A stretch of 37,967 nucleotides of DNA from positions 1 through 37,967 of the forward strand of contig CALUOH010000046.1 in NCBI GenBank assembly GCA_944322025.1. Reading direction: 5' to 3'. Below the pieces are notes generated by a model. It was given only the letters and a program-made list of their open reading frames with translations. It did no database searches and was not told the DNA's origin. Both the position numbers and the translations under genes were made by a program. Source of the DNA: an uncultured Bacteroidales bacterium. GTDB lineage: Bacteria; Bacteroidota; Bacteroidia; Bacteroidales; Paludibacteraceae. Shown in pieces: positions 7,474-16,390 of this stretch (position 1 is the stretch's first letter; each line of letters begins with the position of its first letter).

Positions 7474-10221
7474 ATGAAAATCAAACACATTATTATTTGT
7501 TCAGCACTTCTTATGCTGTCAGCATGTACGGGACATTTTATTTCGGACAAGTCGGAGCGCGAAGAGGTGCACAGCGACTTCGAGCAACGACGCGCCGAAA
7601 TAGGCAACGACCAGCTGTTCAGCATCTTCGACAGCGTATTGACTACGGAGGAACGCGAGGCTCTCGAATTTCTCTACGCCTATATGCCACTGGCCGACAT
7701 AGCCAACCAAGAGAGCGGGTATTTCCTTGAAAATGTGCGCTCATCGTTCGCCGCACGCGCTGAGATGCCTTGGGGAAAGGCTGTACCTGAACGCGAGTTC
7801 CGGCACTTTGTCCTGCCGGTGCGCGTGAATAACGAAGACCTCGACGGCCACCGCCCTATCTTCTACAAAGAACTGAAAGAGAGGGTGAAAGACCTCAGCA
7901 TGTACGACGCGATACTCGAAGTGAACCACTGGTGCCACGAACATGTGGTCTACCGCCCGACAGATGCGCGTACTTCCTCGCCCCTCGCCACGATGAGGAA
8001 TGCCTACGGGCGGTGCGGGGAGGAGTCGACGTTCACTGTGGCCGCCCTGCGCTCGGTGGGCATACCCGCACGGCAGGTCTACACCCCACGATGGGCGCAC
8101 ACGGACAATAACCACGCATGGGTAGAGGCGTGGGCGGACGGCAGATGGCATTTCCTCGGGGCATGTGAGCCGGAGCCGGTACTCGACCTCGCATGGTTCA
8201 ACGCGCCGGCCAGCCGCGGGATGCTCATGCACACAAAGGTGTTCGGCAAATATCACGGGCCAGAGGATGTGATGAGCCGCACGGCGCGGTACACGGAAAT
8301 AAACGTGATAGACAACTATGCCAAGAGCGCACGCGCCGACATATCGGTAGTGGACGAAGAGAACCGCCCCATCCCCGGAGCGACCGTTGAATTCAAGCTC
8401 TATAACTATGCCGAGTTTTATACTGTCGCAACAAAAAGCACCGATGAAAGCGGCAAAACTTTCCTCTCGGCCGGGCTTGGCGACATGCTCGTCTGGGCAA
8501 CGCACGGCGGTAAATTCGGCTTCTCCAAGGTGTCGTTCGGCAAAGACGAGGAAGTGACCATAGTCGTAGACAAGAGCCCCGGTACAAATGCGACGTACGA
8601 GATAGAGATAGTGCCCCCGGCGGAGAGCGCAAACATACCAGCCGTGACAGAGGCACAACGCACGGAAAACAACCGCCGCCTCGCCGTGGAGGATTCCATA
8701 CGAAGCGTATACGAGGCGACGTTCCCTACCGTGGCCGATGCCAAGAACTTCTGCGCCATACATGGATACAGCTACACGACCGACCTCTATAAAGCCATCA
8801 TCGAATCGCGCGGCAACCACCGCACTGTCATGGATTTCCTTGCAAAATATGCCGATTCCACCGACGGCAGGCGTTATGCCAAAGCGATAATAACCACCGC
8901 CTATCAGACGCACCCGAAGGATCTCCACGATGTGAGCGCGGCAGTGCTCAACGACAAAATGGAGGTGACCCGCCGCGCCAATGACAACTCGAAGAGCGAC
9001 AGGGTAAACTATGCCAACATGAGGATATCGAACGAGATGCTCACCCCGTACCACTCTTATTTCGACAGTGTGATTGACTCTGCCACGGCCGCAATGTTCC
9101 GTACAGATGCCGACTTACTGATTAAATGGGTGAAAGACAGCATCCGCATAGTAGACAACTGCAATCTCGGCGGCTCGCCCATATCGCCTGAAGGCGTATG
9201 GCGCACACGCATGGCCGACCCGCACAGCCGTGACATATTCTTCGTGGCACTCTCCAACTACATAGGACGGCCAGCAGAGATAGACCCCGTGACCGGCAAG
9301 GTCAAGATATACCGTTTCCACGCGATTGACCCAGATACCGTAAGCCGTAAAGATATGGTGCAGGAGCTTAAGAAGATGTTAAGGGGATATGATGTAAACT
9401 TCGATGAAACCGACCATTCTGTCATAGCTGCGCCCGTCGGGAAGCTCCGTCTGGACTACACTCCGACACCCACGCTGAGAAACCCGAAGTACTATTCACA
9501 CTTCACACTGTCAAGCATCGATGACGCCGCACGCCTGCATCTGTTGGAATACCCGGAACCAGATGTGACGGATGATGGCATGACATACCGCGATTTTGAA
9601 ATGGGAGAAAAGATTAACGCAGGCAATTACCTTATGGTCAGCGGCACACGCATGGCGGGCGGCAATGTGCTCGCCACGATGACATTCTTCTCCGTAAAGC
9701 CCGATGAAACTGTGGATATTCCCCTCACCATGCGTACGGACGATGAGGACATACAGGTCATAGGCGACTTCAACAGCGAGGGGCTTTATCTGCCTTTGGC
9801 CGATGTGAAAGGCAAAGCAGGAGAGGCCACATCAGTGCTGTCAACCACAGGACGCGGGTATTTCGTCATAGGCATACTCGGAGCGGGAGAGGAACCCACG
9901 AACCATGCGCTCAAAGACATAGCAGCCATGAATAAAGAGCTGGAACAGTGGGGACGGCCAATGATACTTCTCTTCCCCGACGACGAGAGCCGCACACGCT
10001 TCAAAGCGGAGGAGTTTCCGGGGCTGCCGCAGACCGTATCGTTCGGCATAGACCGCAACAGCACATTCCACAGAGAGATTATCAAGAACCTGAACCTCAA
10101 TGAGAACGCGCCGCTTCCGCTCTTCATCATAGCCGACACATTCAACCGCGTGGTGTTTGTATCGCAGGGCTACACCATAGGTCTCGGCGAACAGCTGCAC
10201 CGCGTGATTACAAAGCTCTGA
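7474..10221 (+). CDS. Large transglutaminase-like lipoprotein with C-terminal thioredoxin-like domain
   Basis: This 915-residue protein begins with a signal peptide and lipobox (MLSAC, Cys18), so it is a lipoprotein. Residues ~145-245 form a transglutaminase/papain-like core: GRCGEES with nucleophile Cys181, then NNHAWVE with His214 and a following WHFLGACEPEP segment. A small beta-sandwich resembling carboxypeptidase-regulatory domains comes next (about residues 285-365, I-V-D-ENRPIPGA pattern). The last ~130 residues look like a TlpA/thioredoxin-type fold (GYFVIGILG...ILLFPDD...LPLFIIAD) but without a CxxC pair, so redox activity is unlikely. The family may process peptides or cross-links at the cell envelope; the substrate is unknown. 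It lies 46 bases after thiD and ends at a bidirectional terminator. No functional link to thiamine is evident. Confidence 0.88.
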   Translation: MKIKHIIICSALLMLSACTGHFISDKSEREEVHSDFEQRRAEIGNDQLFSIFDSVLTTEEREALEFLYAYMPLADIANQESGYFLENVRSSFAARAEMPWGKAVPEREFRHFVLPVRVNNEDLDGHRPIFYKELKERVKDLSMYDAILEVNHWCHEHVVYRPTDARTSSPLATMRNAYGRCGEESTFTVAALRSVGIPARQVYTPRWAHTDNNHAWVEAWADGRWHFLGACEPEPVLDLAWFNAPASRGMLMHTKVFGKYHGPEDVMSRTARYTEINVIDNYAKSARADISVVDEENRPIPGATVEFKLYNYAEFYTVATKSTDESGKTFLSAGLGDMLVWATHGGKFGFSKVSFGKDEEVTIVVDKSPGTNATYEIEIVPPAESANIPAVTEAQRTENNRRLAVEDSIRSVYEATFPTVADAKNFCAIHGYSYTTDLYKAIIESRGNHRTVMDFLAKYADSTDGRRYAKAIITTAYQTHPKDLHDVSAAVLNDKMEVTRRANDNSKSDRVNYANMRISNEMLTPYHSYFDSVIDSATAAMFRTDADLLIKWVKDSIRIVDNCNLGGSPISPEGVWRTRMADPHSRDIFFVALSNYIGRPAEIDPVTGKVKIYRFHAIDPDTVSRKDMVQELKKMLRGYDVNFDETDHSVIAAPVGKLRLDYTPTPTLRNPKYYSHFTLSSIDDAARLHLLEYPEPDVTDDGMTYRDFEMGEKINAGNYLMVSGTRMAGGNVLATMTFFSVKPDETVDIPLTMRTDDEDIQVIGDFNSEGLYLPLADVKGKAGEATSVLSTTGRGYFVIGILGAGEEPTNHALKDIAAMNKELEQWGRPMILLFPDDESRTRFKAEEFPGLPQTVSFGIDRNSTFHREIIKNLNLNENAPLPLFIIADTFNRVVFVSQGYTIGLGEQLHRVITKL

Positions 10222-10246
10222 ACATACATCACGACGAGAAAAAGAG

Positions 10247-10285
10247 AACCCCTCCATTGTCTGAAGTATTGACAATGGAGGGGTT
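10247..10285. terminator. Bidirectional terminator between convergent genes
   Basis: AACCCCTCCATTGTC (10247-10261) and GACAATGGAGGGGTT (10271-10285) form a perfect 15-bp stem with a 9-base loop. On the - strand the stem is followed by CTCTTTTTCT, and on the + strand by ATTATT. It serves the lipoprotein gene (+) and the NagB-like gene (-), whose 3' ends face each other. Confidence 0.9.
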
Positions 10286-10308
10286 ATTATTAAGAATGTC
10301 GAACCTCA

Positions 10309-12291
10309 TCAGAACTTATACCGCACAAAAGCCTCGATAGCCTCATACGCGGCGAGTCCGAGACGGTTGTAGAGGTCGGCCGTCGCCTTGTTGCGCTCCT
10401 CGGCACGCTGCCAGAAAAGGCGTTCATCGCCGCCGAGAAACGGCGCACCCTCCATCTGCGACTGGTGTTTGAGTATCGCATTGCGCTTAGAGCGCAGCTC
10501 CTCAGGGCTGAGCGGCACTGCCATCTCTATGTGGTCAATCTCCCACTCCATCCATGCGCCACGGTACATCCAGACGCGGCAATCGCGCATCCACTCCTCG
10601 CCTTTCATCTCGTCTATGGCGGCCAGCACCGCATCGAGGCAGACACGGTGAGTGCCGTGCGGGTCGGCCAAATCGCCCGCCACATAAATCTGATGGGGAT
10701 GCAGGTCGGACAATACCGCCTTTATAATTTCTATATCCTTATCGGTCAGGTCACCTTTCTTGATTGTACCCGTCTCATAGAACGGCAGATTAAGGAAATG
10801 CACATTGTCAGGCTTCAGCCCCATGTAACGACATGCCGCACTCGCCTCGCCCCTGCGGAGCAACCCTTTCAGACGGCGCACATCGAGCGTATCCACATCG
10901 TTCTCCCCCTTCTCCTCCATCAAGAAACGCCTGATTTCATCGAGCTTTTCGGGTATCACACGGTTATGCGGGTCAAACATCTCCTGAAAGCCACGCACGA
11001 AAGAGATGAAACGGATGATTTCATCGTCATCCACGGCAATGTTGCCTGAGGTCTCATAGCAGACATGCACATCGTGGTGCTGATCGACAAGCCGTTTCAG
11101 TGTGCCGCCCATCGAGATAACATCGTCATCAGGATGGGGGGAAAAGACTACCACCCGTTTGGGGTACGGCACGGCGCGTTCGGGGCGATTAGAATCGTCC
11201 GCACCCGGCTTGCCCCCAGGCCAACCGGTGATGGTATGCTGCAAGTCGTTGAACACCTTGATATTGACATTGTATGCAGAGCCATAGAGGGCAAGCAACT
11301 CCGACAGGCCGTTCTCGTTGTAATCCTTGTTGGTAAGTTTCAGTATCGGTTTTTCCAGCCGCATGCAGAGCCACACTATGGCGCGGCGTATCAGCGTATC
11401 GTTCCATTCGCATGAGGTGACAAGCCACGGACGGCTGATGCGTGTGAGCGAGCCTGCGGAATGTATGTCGGTGAAGAGCGTCGCGTTCTCGTGCATTTGC
11501 AGGAATGTGGCCGGGCACTGGTCGCTCACCGAACCTTCGACAATGGTCTTTATGATGTCCGACTTCGACTCGTCCCACGCTATAAGGGCAATACGGCGCG
11601 ATTTGAGGATATTGCTGACACCGAGGGTGATAGCCCCGCGCGGCACCTTGTCAATAGTGCCGAACAGACGGGCAGCCTCCTTGCGCGACACGGAGTCAAG
11701 CAGTATTAAGCGCGTGCGCGAGGTTGCCTGAGAGCCGGGTTCGTTAAACCCTATATTGCCGTTAGGGCCTATGCCCAATATCTGATAGTCTATGCCGCCG
11801 TACTCTTCGATGCGCTGCTCATATTCGGCGCAATGCTGCATGATTTCCCCCTGCGGCAGTGAGCCGTCGGGAGAGAAGATGTTTTCCGGCGGGATGTCCA
11901 CAAGGTCGAAAAACATGCGGCGTATCTGGTTCAGGCAACTCTGGGCGGCGGAGGGGTCAAGCGGATAGTACTCGAAAAGGTTGAAGACCACGACATTGGA
12001 GAAACTCAGCCCCTCCTCGCGGTGCATGCGTACAAGTGCCTCGTAGAGCTCTATGGGAGAGCGGCCGCTGTTCAGCCCAAGCACACAAAGCTCATGACGC
12101 TTTGCCTTGCCGCGTATGAGGGCCGCTATCTCGCGGGCTATGGTCTCTCCCCCTTCGGCCGGAGTGCTTGAAATGTTGACCTTTATCTTTTCAAAACGGG
12201 ATATGCCCGACAGCTCAAGGGCGTTGTCAGGCTGATAGTACTTGCGCGGTATCCGGTGCAGTACAATCTGTGAGCTGAGGTTGTGCTTCAT
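10309..12291 (-). CDS. NagB-like domain fused to PIG-L deacetylase (annotated as glucosamine-6-phosphate deaminase)
   Basis: This 660-residue protein has an N-terminal NagB/RpiA-like domain (~1-300) and a C-terminal PIG-L (LmbE) deacetylase domain (~375-650). The NagB part keeps FNEPGS with E184, but the positions of E. coli NagB Asp72, Asp141 and His143 are Phe106 (NLFEY), Asn177 and Asn179 (GPNGNIGFNEP). Classic isomerase-deaminase chemistry is therefore doubtful. The PIG-L part has the zinc motif SPHPDDDV (H386, D388, D389) and the later DPHGTHR, typical of N-acetylglucosaminyl deacetylases. The fusion is characteristic of Bacteroidota; homologues I recall have similar changes, so this is probably an old family feature rather than a recent loss. 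Likely role: amino-sugar metabolism in the cytoplasm, with deacetylation the better-supported activity. The gene stands alone, divergent from metG. Confidence 0.9.
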   Translation of the reverse strand: MKHNLSSQIVLHRIPRKYYQPDNALELSGISRFEKIKVNISSTPAEGGETIAREIAALIRGKAKRHELCVLGLNSGRSPIELYEALVRMHREEGLSFSNVVVFNLFEYYPLDPSAAQSCLNQIRRMFFDLVDIPPENIFSPDGSLPQGEIMQHCAEYEQRIEEYGGIDYQILGIGPNGNIGFNEPGSQATSRTRLILLDSVSRKEAARLFGTIDKVPRGAITLGVSNILKSRRIALIAWDESKSDIIKTIVEGSVSDQCPATFLQMHENATLFTDIHSAGSLTRISRPWLVTSCEWNDTLIRRAIVWLCMRLEKPILKLTNKDYNENGLSELLALYGSAYNVNIKVFNDLQHTITGWPGGKPGADDSNRPERAVPYPKRVVVFSPHPDDDVISMGGTLKRLVDQHHDVHVCYETSGNIAVDDDEIIRFISFVRGFQEMFDPHNRVIPEKLDEIRRFLMEEKGENDVDTLDVRRLKGLLRRGEASAACRYMGLKPDNVHFLNLPFYETGTIKKGDLTDKDIEIIKAVLSDLHPHQIYVAGDLADPHGTHRVCLDAVLAAIDEMKGEEWMRDCRVWMYRGAWMEWEIDHIEMAVPLSPEELRSKRNAILKHQSQMEGAPFLGGDERLFWQRAEERNKATADLYNRLGLAAYEAIEAFVRYKF

Positions 12292-12349
12292 GGTAATATT
12301 GCAGTTGATTTGACGTGAATGCCATTTCGGCGAAAACCGAAATCAGGTA

Positions 12350-12357
12350 CAAAGTTA
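12350..12357 (-). promoter_or_regulatory. -7 box for the NagB-like/PIG-L gene
   Basis: TAACTTTG on the - strand matches TAnnTTTG exactly and lies about 60 bases upstream of the start codon. The -33 element is weak: no TTTG occurs at the expected spacing. Confidence 0.5.
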
Positions 12358-12450
12358 AGAAACTATTCCCGTTTAATGGTGTCGCGAAAGGGGGTAATTT
12401 CTCCGTGCACTCTTTATCGGGAGTGAGGGGAAAGGCGCGGGGGCAGGGAG

Positions 12451-12525
12451 GGGCTTCGGTGGAACTTCGGCAGGTGTCCGTAGCTGCTCCGTCGAGAGTA
12501 GGTGTTTTTAACCACTTTTTACAGG
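12451..12525 (+). repeat. Dispersed intergenic repeat, copy B (divergent)
   Basis: Carries GTGTCCGTAG, a shortened middle, the core CGAGAGTA (12493-12500), then TTTTTAACC and TTTTTACAGG. It is followed after about 35 bases by copy C in the same orientation, so the two form an imperfect tandem between the divergent NagB-like and metG genes. Confidence 0.65.
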
Positions 12526-12560
12526 AAGAACTACAAGGAGGGGAGTACGGCTGAAGGGAG

Positions 12561-12637
12561 GAGCTTCGGTGGGTGTCCGTAGGGGCTCCCTGAGCACTGG
12601 CGCGAGAGTACGACTTTTTAACTCTATTTCACACTGA
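12561..12637 (+). repeat. Dispersed intergenic repeat, copy C
   Basis: Contains GTCCGTAGGGGCTCCCTGAG, CTGGCGCGAGAGTACGAC and TTTTTAACT, then a CACTGA end. It is nearly colinear with copies D and E over about 60 bases. A flanking GGAGC/GCTCC pair could form a weak stem. Confidence 0.8.
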
Positions 12638-12639
12638 CG

Positions 12640-12790
12640 AGAGGGGCAGCAGCAGGCAGCTGTAATTGATGTGTCCGCAAGATTAAAATGTCACTTGGCG
12701 GAGAGTTATTTGGCTTATTGTCAGTGACTTGTCGGGAAATTTGCCTTTGAGGCCGTATTCCGGCAGGCAGGCAATGCAGCGTGTTCCGTT
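12640..12790. other. Intergenic stretch before metG, nothing recognised
   Basis: Between repeat copy C and the metG -7 box I see no gene, RNA or strong hairpin. Confidence 0.4.
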
Positions 12791-12798
12791 TTTTTGCG

Positions 12799-12806
12799 TA
12801 ACTTTG
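12799..12806 (+). promoter_or_regulatory. -7 box for metG
   Basis: TAACTTTG matches the Bacteroidota -7 consensus exactly and precedes the metG start by about 120 bases. A -33 TTTG at the standard spacing is not clear. The ~115-base leader contains no obvious T-box. Confidence 0.5.
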
Positions 12807-12927
12807 TGCAAAATAGCAGGAGGGGATGCGGACAGAGGACGGCAAGCAGACGGGACTGTTGCCGTGGAGTTCACCGACGGCTGTCCGGATATCCCCGCGA
12901 AGGACAAATGACAAAAAGAGAAAGCAG

Positions 12928-14967
12928 ATGAAAGATTTTAAGAGGACACTGGTAACTACCGCGTTGCCGTACGCAAACGGGCCTGTACATATCGGCCATC
13001 TGGCCGGAGTGTATGTGCCGGCGGACATATATGTGCGCTATCTCCGTAACAAGGGGGCCGAAGTGCTGTTCATAGGAGGCTCGGATGAGCACGGCGTGCC
13101 TATCACGATTAAGGCACGCAAGGAGGGGGTGACACCGCAGGATATTGTCGACCGCTATCACGGCATTATCAAGAAGTCGTTCGAGGAGTTCGGCATTTCG
13201 TTCGATGTGTATTCGCGCACGAGTTCGGAGATGCACCGCCGCACGGCGTCGGAGTTTTTCCGTACGCTGTATGAGAAGGGGGAGTTTGTGGAGAAGACAT
13301 CGGAGCAGTATTATGACGAGGAGGCTCACCAGTTTCTGGCAGACCGCTATATAACAGGCACTTGCCCGCACTGCAAGAACCCGAACGCATACGGCGACCA
13401 GTGCGAGGCGTGCGGGACAAGCCTCTCACCGCTCGACCTGATTGACCCGAAGTCGGCCATCTCAGGCTCAAAGCCTGTGCTGCGCGAGACGAAGCACTGG
13501 TATCTGCCACTCGACAAGCATGAGGCGTGGCTGCGCCAGTGGATACTCGAGGAACACAAGGAGTGGAAGACCAATGTGTACGGCCAGTGCAAGAGCTGGC
13601 TCGACATGGGGCTGCAACCCCGCGCAGTGAGCCGTGACCTTGACTGGGGTGTGCCTGTGCCCGTGGAGGGGGCTGAGGGTAAGGTGCTGTATGTGTGGTT
13701 CGACGCGCCGATAGGCTATATTTCGAATACGAAGGAGATACGCCCGGATGATTGGGAGATGTGGTGGAAAGACCAATCGACGCGCATGATACATTTTATC
13801 GGGAAGGATAATATCGTGTTCCACTGCATAGTCTTCCCAGCCATGCTCAAGGCGGAAGGGAGCTATATACTGCCGGACAATGTGCCCGCGAACGAGTTTC
13901 TGAACCTCGAAGGGGACAAGATTTCGACATCGCGTAACTGGGCGGTGTGGCTGCACGAGTATCTCGTGGATTTTCCGGGCAAGCAGGATGTGCTGCGCTA
14001 TGTGCTGACGGCCAACGCTCCGGAGACCAAGGACAATGACTTTACGTGGAAGGACTTCCAGACAAGGAACAACAGTGAGCTGGTGGCGATATACGGCAAT
14101 TTCATCAACCGCGCACTGGTGCTGACACACAAGTATTTCGACGGGAAAGTGCCGCCGCTCGGCGAACTGACTGACTATGACCGCGAGACTCTCACAGCGG
14201 TGAAGGAGGCGAAAGCGGCCATAGAGACGCAGCTGGACAACTTCCGCTTCCGCGACGCGCAGCGGGAGGCTATGAACCTCGCACGTGTGGGCAACAAGTA
14301 TCTCGCCGACACAGAGCCGTGGAAACTCGCGAAAACGGATATGGAGCGTACGGCGACGATACTGCACATCGCGCTCCAGATAGCTGCCAACCTCGCTATC
14401 GCGTTTGACCCGTTCCTGCCGTTCTCATCGGCGAAACTGCGCACGATGCTCGGCATGAGAGAGAACAGGTGGGAGCTGCTCGGACGGACGGACCTGCTCC
14501 GCGCAGGCGACGAGATAGAGAAGCCCGAACTGCTGTTCGAGAAGATAGAGGATGAGGCGATAGAGGCGCAGATACAACGTCTGCTCGACACGAAGAAAGC
14601 CAATGAGGCAGCGGCGTTCAAGCCTGAACCCGTGAGCGACAATATCCCGTACGAGGAGTGGGAGAAGTGCGATTTGAGGGTGGGCACAGTGCTTGAATGC
14701 ACGAAAGTGCCGAAGACAGACAAGCTGCTGCAATTCCGCATAGACGACGGGATGGGCGGGCGCACGATTGTCTCAGGCATCGCGCAGAGCTATCCTGACC
14801 CGGCGGAACTCGTGGGCAAACAGGTGGTTTTCATAGCCAACTTTGAACCGCGAAAGTTGCGCGGGATAATGAGTGAAGGCATGATACTGAGCGCAGTAGA
14901 CGCGGACGGGGAACTCCGTCTCGTGCGTCCGGAGACACTGGTAAAACCGGGTTGCAAGGTAGGCTAA
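12928..14967 (+). CDS. metG: Methionyl-tRNA synthetase
   Basis: MetG charges tRNA-Met with methionine in the cytoplasm. The frame opens 102 bases upstream, but the ATG at 12928 begins [15 protein letters not shown], gives the usual 679 residues and has a purine-rich stretch (AAAAAGAGAAAG) before it; the upstream extension is not homologous-looking. Motifs: HIGH at residues 21-24 (VHIGHLAG); zinc knuckle cysteines 146, 149, 159 and 162; the KMSKS loop as K331ISTS; and the anticodon-binding helix bundle. The last ~105 residues form the Trbp111-like tRNA-binding domain (LRVGTV...TIVSGIA...[15 protein letters not shown]), which dimerises and binds tRNA. The KISTS variant is normal for this group. 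Only 24 bases separate it from the PspC gene, so the two are probably co-transcribed. Confidence 0.97.
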   Translation: MKDFKRTLVTTALPYANGPVHIGHLAGVYVPADIYVRYLRNKGAEVLFIGGSDEHGVPITIKARKEGVTPQDIVDRYHGIIKKSFEEFGISFDVYSRTSSEMHRRTASEFFRTLYEKGEFVEKTSEQYYDEEAHQFLADRYITGTCPHCKNPNAYGDQCEACGTSLSPLDLIDPKSAISGSKPVLRETKHWYLPLDKHEAWLRQWILEEHKEWKTNVYGQCKSWLDMGLQPRAVSRDLDWGVPVPVEGAEGKVLYVWFDAPIGYISNTKEIRPDDWEMWWKDQSTRMIHFIGKDNIVFHCIVFPAMLKAEGSYILPDNVPANEFLNLEGDKISTSRNWAVWLHEYLVDFPGKQDVLRYVLTANAPETKDNDFTWKDFQTRNNSELVAIYGNFINRALVLTHKYFDGKVPPLGELTDYDRETLTAVKEAKAAIETQLDNFRFRDAQREAMNLARVGNKYLADTEPWKLAKTDMERTATILHIALQIAANLAIAFDPFLPFSSAKLRTMLGMRENRWELLGRTDLLRAGDEIEKPELLFEKIEDEAIEAQIQRLLDTKKANEAAAFKPEPVSDNIPYEEWEKCDLRVGTVLECTKVPKTDKLLQFRIDDGMGGRTIVSGIAQSYPDPAELVGKQVVFIANFEPRKLRGIMSEGMILSAVDADGELRLVRPETLVKPGCKVG

Positions 14968-14991
14968 TAACTCAAAAACATATTATCTATT

Positions 14992-15177
14992 ATGGCGGAC
15001 AAACGACTTCACAAATCACGGGACCGGGTTCTCTCCGGCGTATGCGGCGGCATAGCCGAGTATTTCGGGTGGGATATCACTATCGTACGTGTAATATACG
15101 CATTACTTACGGTATTTACAGCCTTTTCCGGCGCAATCGTTTATCTCATCCTCATGCTTGTGATGCCGGAGGAGTGA
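14992..15177 (+). CDS. PspC-domain small membrane protein
   Basis: The 61 residues are almost entirely one PspC domain: a basic start (MADKRLHKSRDRVLSG), V-CGGIAEYFG, and a hydrophobic helix (VIYALLTVFTAFSGAIVYLIL) ending LMPEE-like. PspC proteins sit in the inner membrane and in enterobacteria take part in the phage-shock envelope-stress response. Here it stands without pspA or pspB, as solitary short PspC proteins often do in Bacteroidota, so its partner is unknown. It lies 24 bases after metG and just before a strong terminator, as the last gene of that unit. Confidence 0.9.
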   Translation: MADKRLHKSRDRVLSGVCGGIAEYFGWDITIVRVIYALLTVFTAFSGAIVYLILMLVMPEE

Positions 15178-15197
15178 GGCAGTTCATCGTGACAACG

Positions 15198-15227
15198 AAA
15201 AAGCACCGATTTCATCGGTGCTTTTTT
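15198..15227. terminator. Bidirectional terminator between pspC-type gene and mnmA
   Basis: AAAAAGCACCGAT (15198-15210) and ATCGGTGCTTTTT (15214-15226) form a perfect 13-bp stem around a TTC loop. Both arms give T-runs, so it can stop transcription from the metG side (+) and from mnmA (-). Confidence 0.92.
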
Positions 15228-15262
15228 GTACTTGTCTTTTATTAGAGAGCAGTGTCACCACA

Positions 15263-16390
15263 TCAGCATATAACCCCTGCACAAATAACATCCTGCCAAT
15301 CGTCACCGCCATACAGCACGGCACTCTGGCCGGGGGTCACACTCTCCACAGGCTCACGGAAGTCTATACGGACAGCATCGCCATCATGCCATATAGTGGC
15401 GAGGCCGGGACGGCTCTTGTAACGCAGTTTCGCCATTACCTCCATTCCATCGATGAAATCGGGCAGTTTCATCATATTCACCCGCACTATCCGGCAACTG
15501 CGGGAGAGCAGGTCTTCTCTCTCCCCAAGGACTACACGGTTAGTTTCAGGCTCTATGCGCACGACATATGCCGGTTTGCCGAGAGCTATGCCAAGCCCCT
15601 TACGCTGGCCGATGGTATAGTTAGGATAGCCCTTATGCCGGCCAAGCACCCTGCCCTGCGTATCTACAAACACGCCACAGGGATAGCGTTCGGCGTAACC
15701 TTCGACATTGGCTGCAAGGAAGTGGCGATAGTCGTTGTCGGGGATGAAACATATCTCCTGACTTTCGGACTTCTGCGAGAGCTTCACATAGCCGTGCGCC
15801 GCCGCGAGCGTACGGACTTCAGCCTTGGTCATTGCACCAAGAGGGAAGAGCGTGCGGGAAAGGTTCTCCTGAGTCAGCCGCCAAAGGAAATAGGTCTGGT
15901 CCTTATGCGCGTCAACCCCTTTGCGGAGATAGAAACGGCCGGTTTCATCGGAAGATATGCGGGCATAGTGGCCTGTGGCGATATAGTCGCACCCAAGAGC
16001 GTCAGCCACCTCCTGTAACTTTCCCCACTTGATTTCAGAGTTGCAGACAACGCACGGATTGGGAGTACGGCCATGAAGGTATTCATCGATGAAATCAGCT
16101 ATTACGCTCTCGCGGAAAGTCTGGCGCAGGTCTATGATGTGGTGTTCAAAGCCCATGTCCTGCGCCATGCGCCGCGCCTCCATTATGGAATCTACGGAAC
16201 AACAGCCCTTCTCCTTAGCCAGACATTCACGGGAGATGCTGTCAAAGGTGCGGTATGTAGCCCCCACAAGCTCATAGCCCTGCTCTTTCAAGAGAATGGC
16301 GGCGACAGAGCTGTCTATGCCGCCACTCATCGCCATAAGTACCCTTTTCTTCGATGCCACAGGATAAGAATTCGACAGTTCAGCAGTCAC
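15263..16390 (-). CDS. mnmA: tRNA-specific 2-thiouridylase MnmA
   Basis: MnmA activates U34 of tRNA-Lys, -Glu and -Gln with ATP and inserts sulfur to give 2-thiouridine. The 375 residues contain the PP-loop SGGIDSS (22-28), the nucleophile Cys113 in NPCVVCN, and the second catalytic Cys214 in SQEICFIPD, which receives the persulfide. GIGLALGKP-like and QxxVLY motifs of the C-terminal beta-barrel follow. An additional Cys-rich segment (C56, C63, C64) near the front is a feature of some Bacteroidota paralogues, so a second mnmA may exist elsewhere. The start overlaps the hutI stop by 11 bases, placing a translation gene at the end of a catabolic operon. The 3' end meets a strong shared terminator. 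Confidence 0.95.
   Translation of the reverse strand: MTAELSNSYPVASKKRVLMAMSGGIDSSVAAILLKEQGYELVGATYRTFDSISRECLAKEKGCCSVDSIMEARRMAQDMGFEHHIIDLRQTFRESVIADFIDEYLHGRTPNPCVVCNSEIKWGKLQEVADALGCDYIATGHYARISSDETGRFYLRKGVDAHKDQTYFLWRLTQENLSRTLFPLGAMTKAEVRTLAAAHGYVKLSQKSESQEICFIPDNDYRHFLAANVEGYAERYPCGVFVDTQGRVLGRHKGYPNYTIGQRKGLGIALGKPAYVVRIEPETNRVVLGEREDLLSRSCRIVRVNMMKLPDFIDGMEVMAKLRYKSRPGLATIWHDGDAVRIDFREPVESVTPGQSAVLYGGDDWQDVICAGVIC

Noticed and set aside
7741..9054. 437-codon - strand open frame inside the lipoprotein gene
   Set aside because: Antisense to a convincing transglutaminase-like lipoprotein; low-complexity His/Arg-rich translation without motifs.
12315..12554. 79-codon + frame upstream of metG
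   Set aside because: It is made of the dispersed repeat and surrounding G-rich sequence and does not resemble a protein.
12826..12927. Upstream start for metG
   Set aside because: The extra 34 residues are not part of the MetRS fold, and the ATG at 12928 begins at the normal N-terminus.
15218..16018. 266-codon + strand open frame over mnmA
   Set aside because: Mirror of mnmA codons; it begins inside a terminator and shows no family pattern.
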